Source: Clavaria fumosa (Eukaryota; Basidiomycota; Agaricomycetes; Agaricales; Clavariaceae). Taken from it: DNA of 64,000 bases. A program made the position numbers and the translations under genes. The notes under the pieces were generated by a model that made no database searches, was not told where the DNA came from, and saw nothing but the letters and a program-made list of their open reading frames with translations. Below, in pieces: positions 1 to 11,349 of the stretch (position 1 is the first letter of the stretch; every line of letters begins with the position of its first letter). Where the stretch lies: positions 4,010,501 through 4,074,500 of the forward strand of contig OX637795.1 in NCBI GenBank assembly GCA_951802425.1, given 5' to 3'.

Positions 1-836
1 GACCCGTTCGCATCGTTTGCGCCTACCTTCGTTGGAATGGTAGTGTTTCTGCATCGGGAGAGGAAATCAAATAGCGGCCCGTGCAAGGACGAAAGAAAAC
101 GGACGTGGGAGGTGGTGGGACGACAACGAGATACTCGAAGTAGATAAACGTTGTGCGGTATGAAGGGACGAATGTGACGTCTAGCGTGTGGTTCCTCGTC
201 GTATCGAGGCCAAGCGCCGACCAGGCAGTGTAGGGTCTCTGCACGATGGAGGAGCCGGCCCCCGAAGATGTATTGACTTGCATGACTTTTCCATCGAGCG
301 CGACGCCAATCGTCGCCCCACTGTTGTCTAGACAGCCGTGGAGTTCGAGCGCCGAGCCTTGAAATTCAAATGAGAATGTGGGCCTACCCAAGATTTACAA
401 GGTAAATAAACGTCTGGGTTCAAGTGGAGGAGAATCCGGTTTACGTGACATTTCCATACGTTGGACTTGGATCAGACGCGATCCTCACCTGTTCTCCATT
501 GACGATGATGATGTCGCCCCTTCAAGAAATGGTCTGTGTATGAGGAAAGACCTTCGAACGAAAAACTCACCAAGTGCCCGGACAAGGCTCTACGCTTACT
601 TGGTGAGAGACTATGCCACAGGGAGGCGGCGCATACGTGATGCGAGGGTCAGGGGGCAGGATCGTGACTGGAGTCTGCGCTGCCGCGAGTGCGATGTATG
701 AGTCGAGGAGGAGCCAACATGTCAACACCAAAACGCGCTGGCGCGAATGATGTCGACTCGACAAATGCATCTGAAAGAATCTGTCAGGCAAGAGAGTAAG
801 CTGAGGCGGAGGAAGAAGAGAGGGGATCTCACACAA
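1..836 (-). CDS. Partial secreted/membrane protein of a fungal beta-sandwich type, 5' part
   Basis: The 5' exon lies at 567-836; the likely start is the Met at 770-768. It encodes an N-terminal hydrophobic segment ending in Ala-rich residues, read as a signal peptide. A second coding block at about 23-380 carries a Phe/Ser-rich beta-strand-like stretch resembling the ligand-binding N-terminal half of the many agaricomycete secreted or single-pass membrane proteins of unknown role. A short exon around 500-530 probably links them (donor after 570 on the minus strand, donor GTGAGG near 500), but I could not make all phases agree, so the introns are unresolved. The gene runs off the left edge, so its C-terminus (in homologues usually a transmembrane helix and cytoplasmic tail) is not visible. 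No function is assigned. Confidence 0.5.
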
Positions 837-1196
837 CCCCGCTCAGCGCTGAGCGCTCAGCAACTTACAGCATGCGTTGCATTGATGCATGATCTTCGTG
901 GCTGCCAAGACACCAGGCGATTCAGTGACACAGTGACCAAGGATACAGCTGCAAGACTACAAGCCGAGCTTTCTGCTGCAGCAGTGCCGGAATATGCATG
1001 AACGACAGGTGTCCCAGGGTCAAGCGTCCTACCTTCGTCAATGCGCTACAATAATGGGATCATTTAAGCTCGCACTGGAAAGCTTGTAGTAATCTAACCT
1101 GAATCATGTCACAGCGAGTTTCAATGCTCGCATCTCCGCGGCTGTCCCAGATCGGAAGCAGACATCCATCCGAGTGCGCTGCTCATACACCCAACA

Positions 1197-3455
1197 ATGC
1201 CCCCCACATTTACCTACGAGTTCAACACTCCATCTTACAAAGGGAAGTCTAGTTTTGAAACTGGTGTCTTCATCAACAACGAATTCAGAGATGGCTCGGG
1301 AGGTGGCACAATTGAGTAGGTGTACCCTTTTGGTTGAGGTTCGAGGTTGACCAACATTGGACAGTGTAATTAATCCAAGTGAAGTCTCGCGCTTTTTTCT
1401 CAGGGCGTCCGACATTGACAAGCGCAGCCGACGGTAAGGTCCTTTGCAAGGTCCCCGAGGCGACTCCTGCGGACGTCGATACCGCCGTGCGCGCTGCCCA
1501 GGAAGCTTTTGCCACTACTTGGGGGCTCAACGCGTCGGGTTCGAAACGTGCCCAGCTCCTGCGCAATCTCGCAGACCTCATGACGCAGCACCACGATGAG
1601 CTCGCCGCCCTTGAGGCGCTCGACAACGGTTCGTGGAAATGAACATCCGAGAAATATTTTCTGTTTTGCACCAGAATAATAACTGTTTCTAACAGGGAAG
1701 TCGTTTACATGGGCTAAAATGGCGGACCTGACCGGCAGCATCAATGCCATCATGTACTATTCTGGCTGGGCGGATAAGATCACTGGCCAGCAGATTGAGG
1801 TGTGCCCCCTCCGCTTGCCGCCTTGGCTTGTGTCGTTTCAATACCATATTACTTTAGACGGATGAGGGCACACTCAGCTATACGCGACATGAACCCATCG
1901 GCGTCTGCGTACAGTGCCTTCGTCTTCTTTGATTTTTCTTTTCCTTAAAACCTATGCAATGTATCTAGGGCCAAATCATTCCATGGAATTTCCCTCGTGC
2001 GTCTTCCTCTCGCTTTCCGATCCTTAATCATCGATCATTTGTGCAGTACTCATGATGGCCTGGAAGCTGGGGCCGGCCCTTGCGACGGGCAACACTATCG
2101 TGCTCAAGCCATCCGAGCTCACCCCGCTCACCGCCCTCTTCATGTGCTCACTCATCGTCCGCGCTGGATTCCCACCTGGCGTCGTCAACGTGTTGGTCGG
2201 CTACGGTTCCACGGTTGGCGAGGCGATCACGCAGCATCAAGGAATCGACAAGATCGCATTCACTGGGTGCGATCCTTTGTTCACCCGTTTGGGAGTTCTC
2301 AAAGCGAACTGTCCCCCTAGGTCCACTCTGGTTGGCCGGAGAGTGATGGAGAACGCAGCCAAGTCTAATCTCAAGAACATCACGCTCGAGCTCGGCGGGA
2401 AGAGTCCCAACATCATCTTCGAGGATGCGAATCTCGACGAGGCCGTCGAGTGGGCTTCCCACGGAATCTTGTGCGTCCTTTCAGGTCTCATTGCGCCTTG
2501 ACTACTCCCCGCTGCTGTGCCTCTCCACTTTTACCAAGCGACATGGTTACTAATTAATAAATCGGCCAGCTTCAACCACGGCCAGTGCTGCTGCGCAGGC
2601 TCCCGTATATTTGTCCAGTCTTCCATCTACGACGCGTTCCTCGAAAAGTTCACACAAAAGTCCAAATCTCTCAAAGTCGGAGACCCGTTCCACAAGGAGA
2701 CATATCAAGGACCGCAAGTGTCTCAGTTGCAGTACGACGTAGGTTTCCCTGCCTTCTAGACACTCTTGTGTAGCACCTTCTCGGCGCTGACGTTGCCCGG
2801 TAGCGCGTCATGAACTACATCGAGGCTGGCAAGAAGGATGGCGCGAAGATACATCTCGGCGGCGAGCGGCATGGCTCGGAAGGATACTTTATCCAGCCCA
2901 CTATCTTCACCGACACGAAGCCAGACATGAAAATTGTGAAGGAAGAGATATTTGGTCCGGTTAGTGTGCTCATTCGATTTGAGAACGAAGAGGGTGCGTC
3001 TTGCTCGTAGGCTTTCTCTATAATTTGTTCTACCTCGCCCGAGTTATAGATGTCGTCAAGCAGGCGAACGACACGATGTATGGCTTGGCTGCCGCCGTCT
3101 TCTCGAAGGACATCAGTAAGGCTATTCGAACTGCACATAGGCTGAGGGCGGGGACCGTCTGGGTGCGTTCATGTTGTCAACACAAAACAACTACTTGGTT
3201 TCGAATGCAGATCCCACATGTTCTGTTGGCTCGTACTGTGTCCTGGCGGTCGTAGGTGAACTGCACCAACACGTTTTACACGCAGGTGCCCTTTGGAGGA
3301 TTCAAGCAGAGCGGAATAGGTCGGGAGTGTGGTGCATATGCCTTGGCAAAGTGCGTGGTTGACTGGTCTTTCCTTCGTTGGCCTTAGTAATATATTTGTT
3401 GGAGAGCAGCTATACGAATGTGAAGTCCGTGATCGTCAAAATTTCGCAGCAATGA
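1197..3455 (+). CDS. Aldehyde dehydrogenase (NAD(P)+), 13 exons, complete
   Basis: Exons: 1197-1315, 1365-1378, 1428-1628, 1696-1799, 1858-1908, 1969-1996, 2047-2266, 2321-2470, 2570-2738, 2804-2993, 3050-3162, 3256-3350, 3410-3455. The joined CDS is exactly 1500 nt (499 aa), the usual class 1/2 ALDH length, and every junction restores a conserved motif. Visible landmarks are the PWNFP segment, the FTGS nucleotide-binding turn (about residue 246), ELGGKSP with the general-base Glu269, and GQCCCAGSR with the nucleophile at Cys303. The enzyme oxidises aldehydes such as acetaldehyde to acids, in the cytosol or mitochondrion; no clear targeting peptide is seen. The start at 1197 gives a conserved N-terminus ending in INNEF. 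Exon 2 is only 14 nt. The next gene is an acetate transporter, which suggests C2 metabolism but does not prove it. Intact, with no sign of decay. Confidence 0.95.
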
Positions 3456-4773
3456 GTGGTGGGTTCAGTAGCGCCTCGAAAACTGACCCCAGCTGTCTCC
3501 TGGGTCCGTTGTGTGGATGGTGGCGTCGCTGGGATATTGCAATTTGATTGTGCATCATGTAAGACAAAATGACGACCCTGCTGCGTTCCTGGATTGTCGT
3601 CAGAAGCGACCATTGCCGCTCGGACCGTCGGTCGGATCTGGATGTGTTCCCTGAAACTTGCTCCGTCCAAGCGGCGGAGCTGGATTTATGCAATCGTAAC
3701 AGTGTGGCTGGCCCTCATTCCTGCAGGACATGAAAGATGTCATCACGCCGAAGCGACCGCAACTCGTTCGTGTCGGTTGCTGGGCACCTTCCGACTCGGT
3801 CGTACCATCGCGTAATTTGGAACTGACTTTTTTTTTTCCCAGGTTCAGGTCTATTATCTTTTTTTATATAATGCACGTTTCCGCTGTGAACGGAATCAAA
3901 CATCAAAGCAGCCGAAATGATGGGATCAAGCAAGCGAGTTTTGCGGGACATCAGCGCCCAACACATAGGCTACAACTAGTAGTGCGAGAGACCTGTTTCC
4001 GTACGGGCAAGAGACATTGTTGTACTATGTCACGACACTGGGCTCAAAGATCTTCCATCTTTGTCTCTGCCCAAGACATGTCAGTCGTACATTTTGGATA
4101 CTCAGGCTGTTGCCATAGTTACCTCAGAAATCTTTACGGAATCTGTGTGACATGTGAGGTTTTTTGGAACGCTTCTCCGCCACTCTGATGGCTTTGGCAT
4201 TGACTCCGTCGAGCGGATACTAGCCACAACGTGTCGGGCGCCGCAAAAATGAGCTCACGCTGCGGAATTTTAATGAAAGACGTCTACTAGTGACTGCAAC
4301 GCAAAATGAAGCTAGCACAGTTATGGTAGTACGGAGACATTGAGGCTGCGATTAGGCGAAGACTGGTGATCGTGCCTTCTTCCCTAGGTGGCTGATGCTT
4401 GTCATTTTTCATGCCTCCACACTGCCTCACTACGATCTGTGCTTTTTTTTGTGCGTTGAAGTCCTTCCTTGACCCCAGTTGGCGAAAGGGTGCTGCCGCA
4501 AGCGGGACGCCGCGCCGACACATCTGCTTCCGAATCAGCGTCGGAAGCGGAGAGTTGGAGTTGAAGTGTCAGCGATGGTCTCTTATCAAAGCGAATACGA
4601 AGGAGATGACCGAAAAAAGTGTCGTTGTAGGTCAATGTTTGTTGGTTTGGAGCATCATTTTGATTTTATTTACATTTGATTTGATCTCACTTGACTATTT
4701 GGGGCAATCAATTTTCCGACAACGGCATTATGCATGTCCCCCCCCGCGTTAAAACCCCTCAATTATATTCCAC
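3456..4773. other. Intergenic region, no gene recognised
   Basis: Contains the ALDH 3' flank and the upstream region of the transporter gene at 4891. Open frames here are short, on both strands, and resemble nothing I recognise. There are a few T-rich tracts (3827-3838, 3859-3868). Confidence 0.5.
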
Positions 4774-4779
4774 TATAAA
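4774..4779 (+). promoter_or_regulatory. Putative TATA box of the GPR1/FUN34 gene
   Basis: TATAAA stands 112-117 bp upstream of the ATG at 4891. A pyrimidine-rich stretch (4807-4880) between it and the start codon is typical of strongly expressed fungal promoters. Inferred from sequence only. Confidence 0.45.
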
Positions 4780-4890
4780 GAGGGCCGAACCGTTCTGGCA
4801 TCGGCACTTCAAGCTTTCCCTCTCACCAGTTCGCTTGGTTGTATCCACTTGCAACGCTCCTCGCTCTCTAGTCTTTCTTTCATCACAAAA

Positions 4891-5757
4891 ATGTCCGACA
4901 TTGAGAAGCACGTTCCTCTTACACACCCTCGCCCCCGCACCGTCAACATTGCAAACCCAGGTTGCCTGTAAGTGACCCAGAATTGAATAAAATTTTCAGG
5001 CCCTAATGGTCATATCCATAGCGGTCTTTTCTCCTTTGCATCCACCACCTTCATCCTGTCCATGTACAATGTCTCTGTCCGTGACATCCACACAGCCAAT
5101 GCAGTTGTGGGCATGGCCCTTTTCTGCGGTGGTCTCGCTCAGCTCCTCGCTGGCATGTGGGAATTCCCCCGCGGCAACGTCCTCGGTGCCAGCGGTGAGT
5201 CATCCTGAGCCTCGTCCTTCGTTCAATCTCATTAATTACTATTCCAGCGTTCACATCCTATGGTGCTTTCTGGATGTCCTTTGGTACTATGAACCTTCCT
5301 GGAACTGGAATTCTCGCTGCGTACAAGTCGGAAGCTGAACTGCGCTCTGCTCTCGGCATTTTCCTCATCGCCTGGTTCATGGTCACATTCTTCTTCCTGT
5401 ACGTACTGCTCTCTGGTGTTTGTGGAACGTTTGTGGAACGCTCCACTGATTCGTGTGCTTGTAGGCTCGCCACTTTCCGGAAGAACGTCACTTTCATTGC
5501 CTTGTTCGGCTTCCTCTCTGTTACCTTCCTCGTCCTCGCCATCGGAGAGTTTGCGGCAAGTGCATCTGCCCACAAAGCAGGTCAGTGCCGCGTATTTTTA
5601 GTTTGTTGACCCATCTGACCCATTGATCTATCATTTTTCCGTGACAGGTGGTGCCCTCGGCATCGTGACTGCCTTCATCGCATTCTATGCTGGTGTCTCA
5701 GAGCTATTGGGCGGCGATTCACTTTTCGCGCTGCCTCTTGGCTCGCTCGCCGCATGA
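4891..5757 (+). CDS. GPR1/FUN34/YaaH-family acetate transporter, complete
   Basis: Exons 4891-4967, 5022-5194, 5248-5398, 5465-5580 and 5648-5757 join to 627 nt (208 aa). The family signature (NPxPLGL) is present near residue 22 as NPGCLGL, followed by about six hydrophobic helices. The segments reading FCGGLAQ, GNVLGASAF and SYGAFW are hallmark stretches of the Ato/Ady2/GPR1 group. These plasma-membrane proteins move acetate (with proton), or influence ammonium export and acetate sensing. The Pro-to-Cys change in the signature is unusual but need not inactivate. All introns are 50-70 bp with GT...AG ends and phases agree. A TATA box lies at 4774. Its neighbour is an aldehyde dehydrogenase that can make acetate. 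Confidence 0.92.
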
Positions 5758-6218
5758 TTTTACCTCCTTTTCATCTTTCACCATTACGCACATCGGATCC
5801 AAGATGACAAAACAAAATTTTGTGACAAGGCCAAACCACTCCCTTAATTTTTTTCTCTGCTAGCCTCGTACGATGTACATATCGGGCGCTATGTTATACG
5901 TAGCTCCATTTTACCTGTGTCTAAGGATGTCCGTGTGCCATGATTTTTACCTCCTGGTTAATTCTGCTCTGAGTGCGCTTGAAATTCAATTCTGTATCCC
6001 CATGAAAGTAATTGGGCGGATGAGCCGGGCCAGGATGGCGCGAGCATATCGGCGTGGGTGGCAGCAACCGAGTAACGATGATCAATGATGCGAGTTTGCG
6101 TGACGACTACGGAAGTTCCAGGGCGTGATCCGATCCAGATAGGACAGCCATGTCAGGTGCCGAGCACCTGTTGCATAGGGGGTGGGGTTCAGAAAAGAGG
6201 AAGAGCCCGTTTTGTCGT
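5758..6218. other. 3' flank of the transporter gene, no gene recognised
   Basis: Unremarkable sequence between the last host gene of the left island and the first transposon remnant. No supported coding region. Confidence 0.5.
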
Positions 6219-6361
6219 TAGAGATGTGAAAGCCCGGCCCGGCCTGAAAGCCCCCCAGCTCGGGCTCGGTGAGGGGCCTCAGGCTTACAAAAAACTCAGG
6301 CCAGGCTTTCCATGATGGTTCAGGCTCGGCCCGGGCTTGGCTCAGCTCAAGCCCTGGCCTG
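6219..6361. repeat. Probable hAT terminal and subterminal GC-rich repeat
   Basis: Starts with TAGAGATGTGAAAGCCC and continues into a run of GGCCCGGCC, GCCCGGGC and GGGCTCGG-like words in both orientations. hAT elements of plants and fungi often end in TAGGGATGT-like tips followed by such GC-rich palindromic subterminal repeats. The hAT transposase C-terminus on the minus strand at 6407 supports this as the element's 3' end. No matching opposite terminus was found before 9.7 kb, so the element is probably truncated. Confidence 0.5.
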
Positions 6362-6406
6362 TGTGGAGGAATTATCATAATGCAATACTAGAGTATAATT
6401 AGCTGT

Positions 6407-6720
6407 CTAGTCTGTGTCATTTCCTTCACCCAAATCAACAAGCTCATCCCAGTGGGTGAAGTCTTTGCCATCCTCTGACTATCTGCAGCAGCTGTTTCTT
6501 CCCCATGAAAGATGAGTCCATGATGAAACATACACTTCAAAAATTGAAGTGCTTCAACAATATCACCACACAAGCAGATGCAACAATTCAAGCCAATGAG
6601 AAGGCATGCTCACTTGACACAGATGATGCCATAATTGAAAGGAAGTTGTTGCATATTCATTATAAGGTTGGGTCAGAGGCTCAGAGCTTGAACATTCCTC
6701 TGTTTACTGTAGTGCATCAG
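6407..6720 (-). pseudogene. hAT transposase C-terminal (dimerisation) fragment
   Basis: Read on the minus strand in two frames, this encodes an ASSVSSEHAFS-like stretch, then DIVEALQFLK and HGLIFHGEE, and after a +1/-1 shift a THWDELVDLGEG tail ending at a stop (6407-6409). This is the order seen at the end of fungal hAT transposases (hAT family dimerisation domain, then an acidic tail with WDEL.DLG). The usual AFSSAGITISK segment is broken by a stop and a frameshift, so the copy is dead. The catalytic core is not recognisable in the AT-rich DNA upstream of it (to the right). Confidence 0.65.
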
Positions 6721-9700
6721 ACCACTACACTCCTCAGTATTGAGTTGTTGTTATGGAACCAGGTTTGCTACCTGTGAATAATAATATTTAAGTAAGGGAA
6801 ACTGAAGTTAACCCTAATAGGAACCTCAAATATTATTACTAGGCAAGCTCAATGTCCAATTGAGCTTCTGGTTGCACACCTTCCTGTAAACAGATACTAA
6901 GATAACCTTAATATTGTCTACAAGGCATTGCTAATGTGGGCAGCAAACAGAAATATTCTATAGTGACTCAAGCATCAATATCTCAAACAAGGGTAATTAA
7001 CCAAAGGATTCCCATAGTCATCTCGACTATTTCATCCTCTTACACCTTGCCTTAATATCCAACCAATAATGAGATATTAAATACTTAAGTCTATTCATAT
7101 GAATAATGTACTATGACAATATTCATATCTGACCAGTGGGACAGGACATCCCTCCAGCATTAATCCTCTGATACCCTCTATATCCTATCTCCATTTCACT
7201 CTCTTATACCTTGACCCAATTCCTATTCCTTCCTTAGATATAAAACATTTATATCTAATACCTGTAATACAAAGTAAGACATCAGTGACAGCACAGTAAA
7301 ATTACCTAAGCACAAAAATATTCGTAGCACATGCATTACATAAGCTTTCGGCATGACTAGACACTTGGTCATTAGTCCTATAGCCTGGCTACGCTTACAT
7401 AATAAAATCATCGCACCAGCCTAAGGCATTGATGAGATAATCAGCTATTTGTCCATACTGGTATTTACACATCAGTTGGACAAATATATTAATTACTCCT
7501 TTAGGAGTGGTGCTGGCTCTTAGCTTCAGCTGACTAAGGTGATCAGGCAGTTTCTGGGGTCAAGTAGGTGCTGCTGAACATGTCTTTCAGTGCCCTATTT
7601 ATATTTTTTTCAAGCTATCTACTAAATACAGTAATTTCGAGATACATGGACAAATAATGCATATAAAATCATATTAAAATACTCAAATAATCGCATAAGG
7701 CATGTATTCTTGCCATATATGTATTTACTATTTTTATCTCCTTCCCAGTTCGAGTTTTTGAGAGAATGAGTCAGAATGAGTCAGATGGAGTCATTTCCCC
7801 TATTTGGGTTTATCCAAAACAGTCTAGACTGTGCTGGAGTGACTCAGAGGAGGCTGTGCATTGGCCTGATACAGTTAAACTATTACTAGGTATTCCCAAT
7901 CAGTGTGTGGGCCTCTGAGTCAGTCTGGAAAGAGTCTTCAAAACCGAAGGTTTGATTTTAAAGTTCAAACTCCGCTTAAACCTTCCTAATTAGGCAATTT
8001 TGTCGCTCTGGCTTGCTCTCTGCATCCCTAAAAGGTATTTTGGCTCTAGAGGGCTTTGCCCTTGGGATACAGTTGCAGACAACCAAAATCAACCAAAATC
8101 ATCCACTATTTTAGGTGAATTTTCCCAGAAAAGCAAAAGTCCCAGGCACAAATTTTATTACAGAAATGAGTGTTTCATTGACTGCTCTATCAATTGGCAC
8201 AAGCTGATTTTCCATATCTGTCATTGTTGTCCTGTTCCTGAGGGTGATACCCCCAAAATTTTGGCCAACCCCCAAAAATGCTGCAAAAATTACATAAAAT
8301 ATGCCAATCAACTCCATTTCATTAGCTGAGTTCAAATCTGCAATCAGTTTAGTGACACCTTCAAAAATAGAGCCATAAATCTGTGAGAAAATGTTGCCTA
8401 ATCAAGTAAAGGGTCCTGACCTATTGCCATTTTTGTGAGGTCTAATCGAGAAAATGCCATCAAAATGGCCCAAAAATTTGGCCACCCTAAAACATCATGG
8501 GAAAATTCAAATGAAGGTGTTTTTAGATGTTTTCAGACCTGCTGAGTTCAAATCTGAACTCAGTTTTCTGTGAAAAAAATTAGTTTGTTCACAATAAAAG
8601 TAGATGACTTTGCTTGTCCGCAACTGTATAACAGGGATAAACAATTATCTAAGCACTCCTGCTTAAGTAATAATTTCTAGATATGGTCTCCCTGTGAAAT
8701 TCATCCCCCTTTAGGACAGATGGATGACCAAGACTCTGGATGACTGTCCCAACTAGCCAGGTACAGCACTTTGACTGTCAACAAGTTTTACCAAACTGTG
8801 AATAACTCCATGAGTTCTCAACCAATCCTCATGAAACTTTGCACATAGGTAAAGATAAAATATAACTATAGTTTGATACTATATGCAGAATAGTTGAATA
8901 GGAACTTGGCATGCTATAACAGTTCGCATTTTTGGTGCAATATTTACAATAATTCCTCTTGTAAATATCTCAGCCAGTTCCTATTGCTTTCCCATGAAAC
9001 TTTGTAGGCATGTAGACAATAAATGCAGGCATACACCTATATGCTACATAGTACAATAGAACAGTCTCATAGGTGGATATAATGACTTGACTATAAGAAT
9101 GCTACATGCAATGTCTCTACTTTGAGGGGCATACATACTGAAACCCTGAAAGTATAAACATGACATCCTTACGATATATCCTTTATATGCCTATGCAATC
9201 ATGCAATAAGGTTTACATAGCTACATGTAACACTGGCATGTTCATAATAAGAATGTGGGGATTGTTCTGTCAATGAGATTCATCAGAGTTTACCTAGAAC
9301 CACCAAATCATACTGGTAACACATGAGTGATTCTTGTAGGTAATACAGAGAAGTATGGCAGGTAATATGCCTAGTCAATGGGACACCATTCCTAGTGCTT
9401 CTCTCAAGGCACTTATCATAGAACATAGAACTGTGCTCCAAGAGGTTCCATTAACTACTAGCCACAATGGTGAATGATTGTAGGCTATGCACCAGATACT
9501 CTGCACTCTGACTATGGGATTACTCCCATCCCTAACAGTTGTGAGTTGCAAACTTTTCATATGTCTACATTGGTCATTTACTTACAATTACCAGATGCAT
9601 TAACTCTTTAGGTATCTGCAGTGTCTAGTAAATCAGCATTGAAAAATACTGAGTTATCTCTTTAGCATGTTGGCTGGTCTGTTTAAGTCTATTCTCTAAA

Positions 9701-9770
9701 GATAATGAGACCTGGCACCACACCCAATATGGTTACCCCTACCAGCACCCCACTAACCATACCCAAACAT
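6721..9770. other. AT-rich, CpG-poor relic DNA
   Basis: About 3 kb with no credible ORF and very few CpG dinucleotides compared with both gene islands. Probably decayed transposon sequence, perhaps the body of the hAT element ending at 6219. I see no motif that identifies it. Confidence 0.5.
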
Positions 9771-10428
9771 CAGCAAAACATCCAACTACTTACGAAGTTG
9801 TGAAAGAGGTCAAGGAGGATATGAATGACCCGCACAAAGAGTTTAATGAGGAAGCGACTCAGGAGCCCCTTCCAACTCGCGTCGCACCCCCTGGAGATTG
9901 ACCTCTTGTTCTAATACATAAAAAATGAATAAAACTTACCTTGCCATTCCCCATGGAGAGCCTCGAGATCTCCCTCCACCTCCTCCTTCCACGCCATCAA
10001 CTCTGCGACCTTCACATCCACCCCACTGGATGCGGATGCCTTTGTTGAGTTTACCCCCACTTCCTTGACCTCCCTGCCCTTTCCTACAGACTTGTGACTT
10101 TGGTAAAGTTGTGGAATACTAGGAAAATACTGGAACTTACCTTTTCCACTCCTTCACGACTGTCCACCCCTCACTACCTCCAAATCTTGGTGCACCTCCT
10201 TCAATTTTGCCTCTTGGCCTGGATGGTATGAAAACTTAATTGGTGATGCGATGGCACAAAAGCAATTACTTACTCCACCAATCCTTCTGGAGGATTTCAA
10301 AATTCTTTTTGAATTCCTCCAATTTGCTCCTCACTGTTGCCAACTCTGCCTCCAGCTCCACCTCCCTGTTTGACTTCTCCACCCACATTATCTTCTGCAC
10401 AGGCTCCATGACTTGTTGCCAGAGTGTT
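9771..10428 (-). pseudogene. Zn2Cys6/coiled-coil ORF, 3' part (split by a gypsy element)
   Basis: The minus strand encodes charged, coiled-coil-like segments: EVELEAELATVRSKLEEFKK at about 10295-10370, and ELMAWKEEVEGDLEALHGEW at about 9950-10010. They are separated by GTAAGT-type donors (for example after the KDWW codons near 10265), so the gene was spliced. The reading frame is continuous with 18302 and beyond once the inserted element and one target-site copy are removed. The N-terminal part, with the zinc-cluster motif, lies at 18302-19050. It is not a family I can name. It resembles the antisense ORF of the element inserted into it (11386-12348) in having a zinc cluster and a Glu/Lys/Arg-rich helix. 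Confidence 0.5.
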
Positions 10429-11150
10429 TGTCAAGGTCCTAACAAGGTTAGCGGCGAAGGGGTTAGCGGAGCGGAGCGGAGATGTTCTATCGGAGTCTGG
10501 TCGGAGTCCGATATCAGTGAAACGGACAAGTAAACAAGAGGAAGGAGACTTAGGGGACTGCAGCCTCAACGTATGTGTTGTGCCACCATGTATATACTTG
10601 TCCCTATTTATCAAACAAGAACAATACCTAAGAGAAAATCAGAACATAAGTCAAACTCCGAAGTGATCGGAGTCCGTCGGAGTGGGTCGGAGTTGGTCGG
10701 ATGATGTGGAGAATGTCAAGGACGATGAGGACGAAAGCTCAGAGATGTTTTTGGAATCAAGAGACGTTATATTCGAACTGAGGAGCAGGGAGATACAGGT
10801 GGAAACTTATACTGCAAGGACAGAGTATAGGAGTAATGTGAAACAATGTACTTATCAAATTACTAGGAGAGTCTCACCACTTGTGCCTGTGCAATTTTCA
10901 TGGAACAAAGAAACAACAACAAAAAGCAACTCCCATGGGTCAAGGGTATCCTCTCAATGGTAAACAGAACGAGGGGATGGAGGGAGAAGGTTCTGGAATG
11001 AAGTCCGAACGGTCCGAAGGCTGGCAGAGTGAAGTCCAATGAAGGTGCAGAGCGGAGCACACGGAGTTACGGCGGAGCGGATCGGAGTTGGTAAGGAGCT
11101 CGGAGTCCGGAGCGGGGGTCATGCTTATGCAAGCGGATGGGGTTGTAACA
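10429..11150 (-). repeat. 3' LTR of the chromodomain gypsy element (722 bp)
   Basis: Near-identical to 17598-18296. Differences include a deletion of about 20 bp in the other copy and scattered substitutions. It is dense in CGGAGT/CGGAGC words. A 93-codon frame (10682-10963) is preserved identically in the other LTR. Confidence 0.92.
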
Positions 11151-11349
11151 GTATCCCCCTCTTAGGGTCGAACCCCTGAGACCCTGTGGCCAAAGTCCGC
11201 GTGAACACGTGGCTTCCATAACAAGTTAGCATCGGAGTTTCGCAGCGTCTTGAGCGGAGTCCGAAAATTTTTGGGGGTCAAAAGGCTGCGCGTGTCGTGC
11301 AACACTTTTTCTCTTCTTTAACCTGCTACCATCATCACTAGCCCCTAGC

